A stretch of 64,000 nucleotides of DNA from CAYLRU01 sp964386565 (GTDB lineage Bacteria > Desulfobacterota > Desulfobacteria > Desulfobacterales > UBA5616), in NCBI GenBank assembly GCA_964386565.1, contig CAYLRU010000003.1, positions 1-64,000 of the forward strand, read 5' to 3'. A program made the position numbers and the translations under genes. The notes beneath the pieces are model-generated. The model did not search any database. It saw nothing but the letters and a program-made list of their open reading frames with translations, and was not told where the DNA came from. Below, in pieces: positions 27,603 through 36,325 of the stretch. Position 1 is the stretch's first letter. Every line of letters begins with the position of its first letter.

Positions 27603-28766
27603 TTATACCTTGACTTCGATTTTAACCGAAACCGCGATTTTGTAAAGTGCTGTTATCACCAGTGCGCCGATGCTGTAAACAGCGATGGCGATTATGACTT
27701 CCGGTACCGTTGGAATGTATTCGTTAACATGGTGCAGGGGGTTGGGTACAAAACCACCTGAAATCATACCCATGCCCTTGTCGATCCAGGCACCGATGAA
27801 TACGACGACACAGGCAACGGCCAGAACGCTTTCATTCTTCCGGGTAATGGGATTGACCAGGAGGACGATCCCCAGGACCATCAAAATCATTGACGCCCAC
27901 ATCCAGGGCACGTATGCATCGTAACCGTGGAGACCCGCAAACAGGTATTTTAAATGATCCATGTGTTCGGGAATGTTGCTGTAGAAGGCTACGAACACTT
28001 CGCAGAGAAAGAAAAAGATGTTCAGGCAAATGGCATAGGCGACAATTTTGGCCAGAGACTGGATCTGTTCCTTTCCCGGATCAAACGTCGTTATTTTCCG
28101 AATGATCATGCACAAGATAATGAGCAATGCCGGTCCGGCAGCAAATGCCGATGCCAGAAATCGCGGTGCCAGAATCGCCGTAAGCCAGAATCCCCTTCCC
28201 GGCAGGCCGCAGTAAAGATAGGCCGTTATCGTGTGAATGCTCACGGCCCAGGGAATGGAAACATAAATGAGCGGTTTGGTCCATTTTGGCGGCGGGGTTC
28301 CATGCCGTTCTGATTCAAGTACGTTCCAGCCGATGACCAGATTCAGCAAGAGGTATCCGCTTAATACAACCGTATCCCAGAACAGAACGGAATTGGGCGT
28401 GGCATACAGGAATACGTTAAATATCCGCATGGGTTGCCCTAAATCCACAAGAATGAACAGAATACACATGGTTACCGAGCCGATGGCGAGAAATTCCCCC
28501 AAAATGGTGACCTTGCCGAACGCCTTGTAATTATGAAGATAATACGGCAATACCACCATAACCCCTCCGGCGGCGACACCCACCAGGAAAGTAAAATTGG
28601 CAATATAAAATCCCCATGAGACATCCCGGCTCATCCCGGTGATCCCCAAACCGATTTTCAACTGCCAAAGATAAACGGCAAAACCGATTCCGATGACGCC
28701 CAGCAATGCAGCAATCCAACCCCAATACCTCTTATCCCCTTTTAACGCTAATTCAAGCATAGCCAC
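27603..28766 (-). CDS. dsrP: DsrP, NrfD-family membrane quinone-interacting subunit
   Basis: A 387-residue integral membrane protein of the NrfD/PsrC family with about ten hydrophobic helices. In the DsrMKJOP complex it carries the quinone-side redox chemistry and partners DsrO on the periplasmic face. It is the last gene of the operon, with a one-base gap after dsrO and a terminator 30 bases beyond its stop. Confidence 0.95.
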   Translation of the reverse strand: MAMLELALKGDKRYWGWIAALLGVIGIGFAVYLWQLKIGLGITGMSRDVSWGFYIANFTFLVGVAAGGVMVVLPYYLHNYKAFGKVTILGEFLAIGSVTMCILFILVDLGQPMRIFNVFLYATPNSVLFWDTVVLSGYLLLNLVIGWNVLESERHGTPPPKWTKPLIYVSIPWAVSIHTITAYLYCGLPGRGFWLTAILAPRFLASAFAAGPALLIILCMIIRKITTFDPGKEQIQSLAKIVAYAICLNIFFFLCEVFVAFYSNIPEHMDHLKYLFAGLHGYDAYVPWMWASMILMVLGIVLLVNPITRKNESVLAVACVVVFIGAWIDKGMGMISGGFVPNPLHHVNEYIPTVPEVIIAIAVYSIGALVITALYKIAVSVKIEVKV

Positions 28767-28767
28767 C

Positions 28768-29544
28768 TCACACTATGTAGTAAACACTTGGCCCGGTTCC
28801 GAGGCCCTGCTTACGTCTGATCGTGTAGTTTTCTTTTAAGACTTTTCGGATCTCCGAGTTCGGATCCTCCAAATCCCCAAACACAATGGCACCGTTGGAT
28901 GCCTCAACACACGCCGGCATTTTCCCGACAGCCAGTCTTTCCGCGCAAAAATTGCATTTTTCCACCACGCCTTTCATGCGTGTGGGAAATTCCTTGTTGG
29001 TCAGGGCGTTGAATTTACGCGGATCTTTGAAATTGAAGCTTCTCGATCCATATGGACAGGCAGCCATGCAGAAACGGCAGCCGATGCACCGGTGAAAATC
29101 CATCATTACAATGCCGTCTTTACGCTTAAAGGTCGCCTTGGTGGGGCATACCCTGACACAGGGCGGATTTTCACAATGGTTGCACAGAACCGGAAAAGAC
29201 CGATGCTCTACATCCTCGTCAAGGTATTTGTTTTCTTTTGTAGGAAAAGCATGCTCATAAGATTCTTCCCAGATCCATTTGATTTCATGATTTTTGTTGT
29301 TTATTTTTGGGACATTGTGAATTTTGTGGCATGCCTCGATGATCGGCTTGATATCCTTAGCGGTTTTCAGTTTCCGGGTATCAATAACCATTCCCCATTG
29401 TTTGGCCGTCAACGCTTCTGTTGACCGGCTGATTTCGGGCTCCGGCCTGTCTTCTTTGGCAAAACCGCTGAATGCGGGTGAAATTCCCATGCCGACGGCC
29501 GAGATTCCGGCAATTTTTAAGAACTTTCGTCTGCTGCGTTCCAT
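28768..29544 (-). CDS. dsrO: DsrO, periplasmic ferredoxin-like subunit with Tat signal
   Basis: A 258-residue protein starting with a twin-arginine signal (SRRKFLKIAG then a hydrophobic stretch), so it is exported folded. It holds several 4Fe-4S motifs (CNHCENPPCVRVCPTKAT, CIGCRFCMAACPYGSR, CNFCAERL) as in NrfC/DmsB-type subunits. It passes electrons between DsrJ and DsrP. The start overlaps the dsrJ stop by one base. Confidence 0.96.
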   Translation of the reverse strand: MERSRRKFLKIAGISAVGMGISPAFSGFAKEDRPEPEISRSTEALTAKQWGMVIDTRKLKTAKDIKPIIEACHKIHNVPKINNKNHEIKWIWEESYEHAFPTKENKYLDEDVEHRSFPVLCNHCENPPCVRVCPTKATFKRKDGIVMMDFHRCIGCRFCMAACPYGSRSFNFKDPRKFNALTNKEFPTRMKGVVEKCNFCAERLAVGKMPACVEASNGAIVFGDLEDPNSEIRKVLKENYTIRRKQGLGTGPSVYYIV

Positions 29545-29933
29545 TACTTATTCTCCTTCGGATTATCAATATGGCAATCCCAGCAGTAAGGATCCGCCGA
29601 AGCATATGTATGGCACCTGTCGCAAAATTCCGCTTTGTTTGAGTGGCAATCCAGGCAGGTATTGGAAAGGCTCATGTTAAATGATTTCCCACTGCTGTTT
29701 GTATAGATCCTTTTGCCTTCGCGGACAACCGAATTCCGCCATTCGTCCAAAAGCTGCATGTGTTCGGCTTTCATGTATCGGGTTTCCCTCACGCATTCCT
29801 TTGCGGCCTTGGCTTTGGCCGTCAGCTCCGGTTCCGGGACAGGTGCGGCCTTGCCCATGTTGAACCAGAGGGGAAACGTTATAACAGCGACAAAAATGAT
29901 TAAGCCCGCGATGATTTTATTCCGATCATTCAT
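29544..29933 (-). CDS. dsrJ: DsrJ, periplasmic triheme cytochrome c
   Basis: A 129-residue protein with one N-terminal membrane anchor (IIAGLIIFVAVITFPLWF) and three CxxCH heme sites: CLDCH, CDRCH and CWDCH. A separate cysteine in KECVRETRY fits the unusual Cys axial ligand reported for DsrJ. The ATG at 29933 is chosen because GGAGG lies nine bases before it. It overlaps the end of dsrK by eight bases. A longer frame to 29990 lacks support. Confidence 0.95.
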   Translation of the reverse strand: MNDRNKIIAGLIIFVAVITFPLWFNMGKAAPVPEPELTAKAKAAKECVRETRYMKAEHMQLLDEWRNSVVREGKRIYTNSSGKSFNMSLSNTCLDCHSNKAEFCDRCHTYASADPYCWDCHIDNPKENK

Positions 29934-31560
29934 CCGCTTCATCCTCCATTCCCGGCAGTGGTTCACTGCGTAGGTCCGTGGTTCTTTCATTTTCGCCCGG
30001 CAAAATCAGGGCGTTGCCCACCAATTCATGAAGCCCGGTCACGTCCACCCCCGGGACCCAGTAATTCATCAGGTCCGGAAATACGGCCCGATCCACGGCG
30101 CAAATACAGGCCAGCATGTTTACACCGTACTTTTCATGGACATGCTTGACGGCATTGGCCCTTGGAAGACCGCCGCACATTCTCAATTCCATGTCCTCAC
30201 CGGCATTCAACCCCGATCCGCTTCCGCAGCAGAAGGTTTGCTCCCGGATGGTATTGGGGGCCATTTCATAAAAATGGTTACAAACACTTTTCAGAACATA
30301 TCTGGGTTCATCCAGCAACCCCATTCCCCGGGAAGGGTTACAGGAATCATGATACGTCACTACCAGATGGTCGTTTCGGCTTGGATCCAGATCCAGCTTG
30401 CCGTGCTTGATCAGATCGGCGGTGAATTCGGCGATATGGACCATCTTGGTGGATTTGGCGTTTTCAAATTTCGTCCCGGTAATGGGGCTTACCGGTTCTT
30501 CCAGAAAATCCGCGGGTCCGTTCATGGTGTCCATGTATTGATGAACGACCCGCCACATATGACCGCATTCTCCACCGAGAATCCATTTGACCCCAAGCCG
30601 TTTGGCCTCCATGTACATCTTGGCGTTTAACCTTTTCATCATCTCATGAGATGTGAAAAAGCCGAAGTTCCCCCCTTCCGATGCATAGGTACTCCAGGTA
30701 ATGTCAAATCCGTATTTCTCTTTTAAAAAGTGAAACAGAATCAGATATCCCATGGCGGTATACGTTCCGGGATCGGCGAATACGTCTCCCGATGGGGTGA
30801 TGAACAGGATGTCGGCGCCTTTTTTGTTGAAACTGGGCTCCATCCGGATGCCGGTCACCTCTTCGATGTCGTCCACGAAGAAGTCCAACATGTCCTTGTA
30901 GGCATGGGGCTGGATTCCCAAATGGTTTCCGGTTCGATAGCAATTGGCCACAGGCGTTGCTATCCAGTCGATGTTCAATCCGAGCAGATTCAGCAGTTCC
31001 CGGCCCATAATGGTGATTTCCGCCGTGTCAATGCCATAGGGGCAGAAGACCGAGCAGCGGCGGCATTCCGTGCACTGAAACAGATAATACCACCACTCCT
31101 TCAGTACATCCATGGTCATTTTCCGGCCACCGGCCAGCCGACCGAGGATTTTTCCCGCAGTGGTAAAGTCATTGCGGTACACGGATCGCAGCAGTTCGGC
31201 CCTTAACACCGGCATGTTTTTGGGATCGCCGGTGCCGATGAAGAAGTGGCATTTGTCCGCACAGGCACCGCATCGGACGCAAATGTCCATGAAAATCTTG
31301 AACGTTCTGAACCGTTCCAGGCGTTCCTTAAATCCCTCGTGAATAATCTGTTGCCAGTTTTCAGGCAACTGCCAGTCGTCGTCCAGGGGATTCCAGGGTC
31401 TTGCATTGGGAAGACCGACATATTCCACGCTTTTGGGATTCGATGCATAGCAATACATACCCTTACGGATTTTAACGGGCGTATCCATCCATCCCTTTTC
31501 CCCGGGAGGCGTATGGTTGATACTTGATAAAAGTTCATCTGATTTCGGAAGGTCTTTCAT
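29926..31560 (-). CDS. dsrK: DsrK, HdrD-like catalytic iron-sulfur subunit
   Basis: A 544-residue cytoplasmic subunit related to heterodisulfide reductase HdrD. It has two ferredoxin motifs (CVRCGACADKCHFF, CTECRRCSVFCPYG) and C-terminal CCG-type cysteine motifs including CCGSGSGLNAGEDMELRMC, thought to bind the special catalytic 4Fe-4S cluster. It is believed to reduce the DsrC trisulfide. It follows dsrM by three bases. Confidence 0.97.
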   Translation of the reverse strand: MKDLPKSDELLSSINHTPPGEKGWMDTPVKIRKGMYCYASNPKSVEYVGLPNARPWNPLDDDWQLPENWQQIIHEGFKERLERFRTFKIFMDICVRCGACADKCHFFIGTGDPKNMPVLRAELLRSVYRNDFTTAGKILGRLAGGRKMTMDVLKEWWYYLFQCTECRRCSVFCPYGIDTAEITIMGRELLNLLGLNIDWIATPVANCYRTGNHLGIQPHAYKDMLDFFVDDIEEVTGIRMEPSFNKKGADILFITPSGDVFADPGTYTAMGYLILFHFLKEKYGFDITWSTYASEGGNFGFFTSHEMMKRLNAKMYMEAKRLGVKWILGGECGHMWRVVHQYMDTMNGPADFLEEPVSPITGTKFENAKSTKMVHIAEFTADLIKHGKLDLDPSRNDHLVVTYHDSCNPSRGMGLLDEPRYVLKSVCNHFYEMAPNTIREQTFCCGSGSGLNAGEDMELRMCGGLPRANAVKHVHEKYGVNMLACICAVDRAVFPDLMNYWVPGVDVTGLHELVGNALILPGENERTTDLRSEPLPGMEDEADE

Positions 31561-31563
31561 TCT

Positions 31564-32586
31564 TTACTCCTTTTCCACTGGCAGTCCGGCCTCGATCATC
31601 TTTTCCCTGAATTCATCCTCGTATTCTTCATACGTATGGACCGGTACGGGGTAATTCCAGGGATTTATATGCCTGACCGCGCGGTTGTTGTTTATCAAGT
31701 TCCGTGTGGGGTTCAAGAAAATACCCCCCAGGTGCATCAGCTTGCTGAACGGGAAATACGCCAGAAGGGTACTGACAAAAAACAGATGCACATAGAACAG
31801 TCCCCCCACGGATTCGGGTATGGCCGGATGGAATGTGGCCAGCCCCATTGTAAGTTCTTTCACGCCGACGATATCCGTTTTGGTGAAATAACGCATCATA
31901 ATGCCGGTAATCGCAATTCCCATGATCAGGAAAAGGGGAAAATAGTCGGCAGCCAGGGAAATGTATCTGACCTGTGGAATGACGATTCTTCTCAAACAAA
32001 GGAAAGTGACGGCTGCCAGAAGCACAAGACCGCTGATATATATCCCCGGCAAACCCACCTTCAGCACCGGGCTGAAAAATTCAATCCGGAAAAAACCGTC
32101 CACCAGCTCAACCGTCTTGATGATAAAGGGGACCGGTTCAAAGAAAAATCGCAGATGCCGGATAAGTACCACCAGAAATGAATAATGAAACGCCAGGGCA
32201 AAAATCCACAGCCAGATTTCCCATTTATAACTGAGCTTGGCATCCTTCAACTGCATGCGGGTATTTCTGAAAAGTGAACGAAACAGCAGGATTTCCAGGG
32301 CCATGCGGGCGATAACACCCCATGTCGTCGAAGGATTATCGATCTTGTTTTGCTTGATCCACGGCAAGGAGGCCTGCTGGCCGCATGTTGTCGGAATTCT
32401 GAACGGCACGGCTGATTTTGCCCATCCCATCACCCGATAAAGAAACCCTCCGATGAACAGGAGAAACGCCGCATAGGGGATCACTACCCCGAAAATCACC
32501 TGAAGCCCCAAAGCTTCAACGCCCACATAGGCCAGAAGAAACAGCACAACAACTGCTATGAGGGAAAAGATGTAATTTACATTCAT
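31564..32586 (-). CDS. dsrM: DsrM, membrane cytochrome b subunit
   Basis: A 340-residue NarI-like membrane protein with an N-terminal pair of hydrophobic helices and several more helices carrying histidines (FHYSFLVVLIRHLRF, VHLFFVSTLLAYFPFSKLMH) that bind b hemes. It oxidises menaquinol or gates electrons to DsrK. First gene of dsrMKJOP proper, 107 bases after the RsbRD-N gene. Confidence 0.96.
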   Translation of the reverse strand: MNVNYIFSLIAVVVLFLLAYVGVEALGLQVIFGVVIPYAAFLLFIGGFLYRVMGWAKSAVPFRIPTTCGQQASLPWIKQNKIDNPSTTWGVIARMALEILLFRSLFRNTRMQLKDAKLSYKWEIWLWIFALAFHYSFLVVLIRHLRFFFEPVPFIIKTVELVDGFFRIEFFSPVLKVGLPGIYISGLVLLAAVTFLCLRRIVIPQVRYISLAADYFPLFLIMGIAITGIMMRYFTKTDIVGVKELTMGLATFHPAIPESVGGLFYVHLFFVSTLLAYFPFSKLMHLGGIFLNPTRNLINNNRAVRHINPWNYPVPVHTYEEYEDEFREKMIEAGLPVEKE

Positions 32587-32693
32587 TTACCAACACCTCG
32601 CTTTTAGCGTCATACCGATGTGCGAATTTATGAAAAATTCCGGTGCGGTATTCAGCCGTTTTCTATATTACGTTAGCTTTTTTTGGGATCCAA

Positions 32694-33212
32694 TCATTCG
32701 TCCTGAATCCCGGCTATCAACCCTGCACGTTCAAATGCCTTGAACACCTTGCTTCTTTCCTGGTTTGCCTTGATTTCGTATATTTTTTCCCGGCATCCGA
32801 CAAATACATCAAACGCTTTCATTCCCAAGTGGTCGATTTTATCCTCAAAACCCGGCAGGTGGTTTAAAACGTCACTGCCTTCGGATTCTCTTTCCAGGGC
32901 GTTTCTGATGATTTTTTTCAGGTCAAAGATAAATTTCGTGGCCTGGGAAGGGGAAAACATGGTTTGAACCGCTCTGATACGGATAATCTTGTCTAAAAAA
33001 TCATCTACGTCAGGGTTATCCGCCGGGTCGATCAGATAGTCCAGCAGCGATGTCAGGCCGGATAAAATATTGCTGCCGACAGGGTTTGAAAACGGGTCTT
33101 TCTGGTTTTTAAGAAAATGGGCCGTGTCCTTGGAATAGGTTTCAATCACGACCTTGAACCAGTCCTCCAGGATATCGGATTTTTTCTTTTCTAAAATATC
33201 CTCGATCCGCAT
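32694..33212 (-). CDS. RsbRD N-terminal-domain protein preceding dsrM
   Basis: A 172-residue all-helical protein of the RsbRD N-terminal (globin-like) type, beginning MRIEDILEKKKSDILEDWF and containing FSPSQATKFIFDLKKII. Proteins of this kind are often found just upstream of dsrM in sulfate reducers. No STAS domain follows. A sensory or assembly role for the Dsr complex is inferred from position only. It begins about 75 bases after the promoter at 33290-33318. Confidence 0.82.
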   Translation of the reverse strand: MRIEDILEKKKSDILEDWFKVVIETYSKDTAHFLKNQKDPFSNPVGSNILSGLTSLLDYLIDPADNPDVDDFLDKIIRIRAVQTMFSPSQATKFIFDLKKIIRNALERESEGSDVLNHLPGFEDKIDHLGMKAFDVFVGCREKIYEIKANQERSKVFKAFERAGLIAGIQDE

Positions 33213-33814
33213 GCCTGTTTGGCGCCCCTGCCTGTTTTAATATTTTGATTTTTGGGTTTGTCATTAATAGGAATAGACTCAAAAACGAACCTATAATCAA
33301 GAAGATATTTCATGTCAAGTATAATTAACGGGGAGGCGTTGATCAAATGAATTTGACCCTTGTGATAGGTATTGACTTATATACTGTCTCGGGGTAAAAA
33401 TAGCGCTGATAATCAGTGGCCACCCCGAAATGGTTTTGACGCAAAGCAGTGTTTTTGCGCTTTTGGGAAACTTCGAAACAGCCCGCTTTTCCTGCTGTCG
33501 TATAATGGCTGCGCTTGTTTTCACAAGGATGGGTGCACCGTCGGTTTCAAAATCCTGTCGGCTTCGCTCTGAACCAATCCTGCCAAGGCGGGACCGCCAT
33601 TTCCGGACGGACGCTGCCGGCTGTTTTCCAACGCTGGTTTTACTGCCGGCGCGAAAACCGGTGTTGATACAACTTCCACAAAATTCGGGTGATTTCCCTC
33701 GCATAGTCGGAATCCGGTGATCAACAGCTTCAAAACGGCTCCCTCAAACGCTTTCTTGGTTTGTGGTTCACTGGGAACTTAACATGCATTTTATTATAAA
33801 AACCGGGAGAGATT
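33213..33814. other. Large divergent intergenic region before the acyl-CoA synthetase gene
   Basis: Six hundred bases without a recognised gene. The left end holds the dsr promoter. Positions about 33400-33760 are richer in GC than other gaps and contain several overlapping short open frames on both strands (for example 33315-33704 minus), none with a known domain. A decayed gene or a dispersed repeat is possible. Confidence 0.45.
33290..33318 (-). promoter_or_regulatory. Promoter of the RsbRD-N-dsrMKJOP operon
   Basis: On the minus strand TTGACA (33318-33313), a 17-base spacer and TATAGG (33295-33290). This is a strong sigma-70 type match, about 80 bases before the first gene. Confidence 0.6.
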
Positions 33815-35653
33815 ATGGCCAATCATTTATCCAGTAAACAAGGCGAGAAGTTGAGATTCAGGGATTTTTTATTCGGCTTGTTATCCATTGCCCCACGACT
33901 GCCGTCTATTTTTTTGACGATGAAGGAGATGATGGGGTTTGGGGACGATGTGAATCTGTCGCTGGGAAGCGTCATGGAAAGAAACGCAACAATGTATCCG
34001 GATGCCCCCGCCATCCTTTATGAAGACCAAAGATACACGCACAAGGAATTTAATCAGGCCATTAATCGATACGCTCATTATTTTCTTTCCCAGGGGATTC
34101 GGAAAAAAGAGGCGGTCATTGTTCTGGTGGATAATCGGCCGGAACTGCTGATGATTATCGCTGCCCTGGCAAAACTGGGTGCGGTATCGTCGCTGATAAA
34201 TCCGAACCTCAGGGGAGAGGTGTTGCGGTACAGCATCGATTTGACCCGGGACCGGCACTTCATTGTCGGCGAGGAACTGGTGGAAGCTTTTGAAGAAGTT
34301 CGGGTAAAGCTGAAAATGGGAAACCAGGACAAAATTTACTTTGAACCTGAAAATGCCGGCGCAAAAACGCCGGACGGGTATATCAATCTTCGTCATGCCG
34401 TTTGGGATCAATCCGATGAGAACCCTTCCACCACGATCGGGGTAAATATCAATGAGCCCTTTGCATATGTTTTTACATCCGGTACCACAGGGCTTCCCAA
34501 GGCTTCAATCCAGACGCACAAAAGGTGGTTCATGGGCCAATACTGGTTTGGAAAAATCGTGATGAACCTGAAAACCGACGACGTTCTGTACTGTCCGTTG
34601 CCGTTTTGTCATACCAACGGGTTGAATGTGGCCTGGGGTGCGGCAGCAGCCAGGGGAACGGCCCTCGCCGTCCGCCGAAAATTTTCAGCCACTCATTTTT
34701 TAAGCGATGTTCGAAAGTATAATGCCAACTCATTTATTTACATCGGAGAAATCTGCCGGTACCTGATGAACCAGCCCAGGAGGCCGGATGATGCGGATAA
34801 CCCCCTGGTCTCCTGTGTGGGAAACGGATTGCGCCCGGAAATATGGACGCTTTTTAAAATACGGTTCGGTCTGAAAAGAATCTATGAACTGTACGGGTCG
34901 GCCGAGGGCACGTTGATTTTTACCAATCTGCTCAACCTGGATAGAACCGTGGGAATGTGTTTAACCCCCTATGCAATTGTCAGGTATGACATAGACAGGG
35001 ATGAGCCCATCCGCGATAAGGAAGGTTTTATGATTAAAGTGCCACCGGGGGAACAAGGATTGCTGATCGCCGAAATTTCCGAAAAACTGCCGTTTGCCGG
35101 GTATACGGAAAAACAGGAGACGGAGAAAAAAATTCTGTGCGATGTATTTAAGAAAGGGGATAGGTGGTTTAACTTCGGCGACCTTGTTTTAAACCAGGGA
35201 TATAAACATATCCGTTTTGTGGATCGTCTGGGGGATACATTCCGCTGGAAAGGGGAAAATGTATCCACTACCGAGGTCGAGAAGGTAGTCAACCTGGATG
35301 AACGGATTTCCGCATCCACCGTGTACGGCGTCATGATTCCGGGTACGGAGGGCAGGGCCGGCATGATTGCCGTGATTCCTGAAGTTCCATTTGAAGACTT
35401 TGACTTTAAGGATTTTTCCAACCGTATAAGGCGGCATCTCCCGTCTTATGCGGTACCCAAGTTCATCAGGATGAAAAAGGAATTTGAAACCACCGGAACC
35501 CACAAAATCAAGAAAAATATGCTTCGTGAAGAGGGCTTTGACATCAAAAAGATTTCCGATCCGGTTTTTGTCCTCCTGCCCGGTAAAGAAGCGTATGAGC
35601 CGTTGACGCCCGAAATCCATCAGGAGATCCTGAAAGGAAAATATAAATTTTAA
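33815..35653 (+). CDS. Long-chain acyl-CoA synthetase (FATP/FadD type)
   Basis: A 612-residue ANL-superfamily enzyme that activates fatty acids to CoA thioesters. AMP-binding motif YVFTSGTTGLPKASIQTH, then LYGSAEG, the hinge FVDRLGDTFRWKGENVST, and the C-terminal domain with TGTHKIKK carrying the catalytic lysine. The architecture is closest to fatty-acid transport-type very-long-chain synthetases. GGGAGAG precedes the ATG. Fits a fatty-acid-oxidising sulfate reducer. Confidence 0.92.
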   Translation: MANHLSSKQGEKLRFRDFLFGLLSIAPRLPSIFLTMKEMMGFGDDVNLSLGSVMERNATMYPDAPAILYEDQRYTHKEFNQAINRYAHYFLSQGIRKKEAVIVLVDNRPELLMIIAALAKLGAVSSLINPNLRGEVLRYSIDLTRDRHFIVGEELVEAFEEVRVKLKMGNQDKIYFEPENAGAKTPDGYINLRHAVWDQSDENPSTTIGVNINEPFAYVFTSGTTGLPKASIQTHKRWFMGQYWFGKIVMNLKTDDVLYCPLPFCHTNGLNVAWGAAAARGTALAVRRKFSATHFLSDVRKYNANSFIYIGEICRYLMNQPRRPDDADNPLVSCVGNGLRPEIWTLFKIRFGLKRIYELYGSAEGTLIFTNLLNLDRTVGMCLTPYAIVRYDIDRDEPIRDKEGFMIKVPPGEQGLLIAEISEKLPFAGYTEKQETEKKILCDVFKKGDRWFNFGDLVLNQGYKHIRFVDRLGDTFRWKGENVSTTEVEKVVNLDERISASTVYGVMIPGTEGRAGMIAVIPEVPFEDFDFKDFSNRIRRHLPSYAVPKFIRMKKEFETTGTHKIKKNMLREEGFDIKKISDPVFVLLPGKEAYEPLTPEIHQEILKGKYKF

Positions 35654-35657
35654 GCGC

Positions 35658-36023
35658 TCAGTTTATATATTTTTTCTCTCTTTTCAGCATGCTGATATGG
35701 TAGTCCAGTATCCTGATCTTGTCATAAATACTCATGGCGTATTGGATCTCCCGGAATGCTTTGTCTGATTTTTGCGGGTCGTCGCCATATGTACCGCATC
35801 CCAGAAAACGATTCATGGCCACGGGATCGATGGGCGCGGATTTCTTAAGCACCTTGCAGGTCGCCTTTTCCCAGTTTTCAAATGAGTCCCGGGCAATGGG
35901 ACGGTTTTTTATCAGCAGCTCTCCCTCTTCGATCTGTTTTCCGATCATTTTGATAATGGTGTCGATCATCATGGGTGAGAATATAGGTTTTTCTTTTTTA
36001 TGTGTTTTGTTTCGTGAAGCCAT
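35658..36023 (-). CDS. Hypothetical protein convergent with the acyl-CoA synthetase gene
   Basis: A 121-residue charged, mainly helical protein (ENWEKATCKVLKKSAPIDPV, MNRFLGCGTYGDDP). I do not recognise the family. AAAGGA precedes the ATG, and the stop lies four bases from that of the convergent gene. No signal or membrane segment. Confidence 0.65.
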   Translation of the reverse strand: MASRNKTHKKEKPIFSPMMIDTIIKMIGKQIEEGELLIKNRPIARDSFENWEKATCKVLKKSAPIDPVAMNRFLGCGTYGDDPQKSDKAFREIQYAMSIYDKIRILDYHISMLKREKKYIN

Positions 36024-36325
36024 ATAACCATTCCTTTGTTGCTTTCTAGAGCCGAACCGATATAATTGGCGTCAAAAATCCTTATTTTGTTTATATTATC
36101 GCTTACCATTAAACCCGTCAAGTATTGATATATAATAAAATCAAATATTTAGTTGTACTTAAATCGGGCATGAAATATTATCCCGACTTAAATGCCAACC
36201 CGGTGAATGGCAATTTTGCCTTTAAAAACAAAATTAAACCATGACGGTGTTTAAATATCGGTTGCCTGAAAGACGGAGACGTGATCACGTTGACTTTCAA
36301 ATAACGGATTGTTATAAGGCACTCC
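36024..36325. other. Divergent intergenic region before the RNase gene
   Basis: An AT-rich stretch of 302 bases with no gene, no long repeat and no clear promoter pair. It separates the minus-strand hypothetical gene from the plus-strand RNase gene. Confidence 0.5.

Noticed and set aside
27600..32600. Several open frames on the plus strand antisense to dsrMKJOP
   Set aside because: They mirror the codon pattern of the dsr genes and have no independent domains.
33315..33704. A 129-codon minus-strand frame in the dsr/acyl-CoA synthetase gap
   Set aside because: No domain or ribosome site, and overlapping frames on the other strand look equally (un)convincing.
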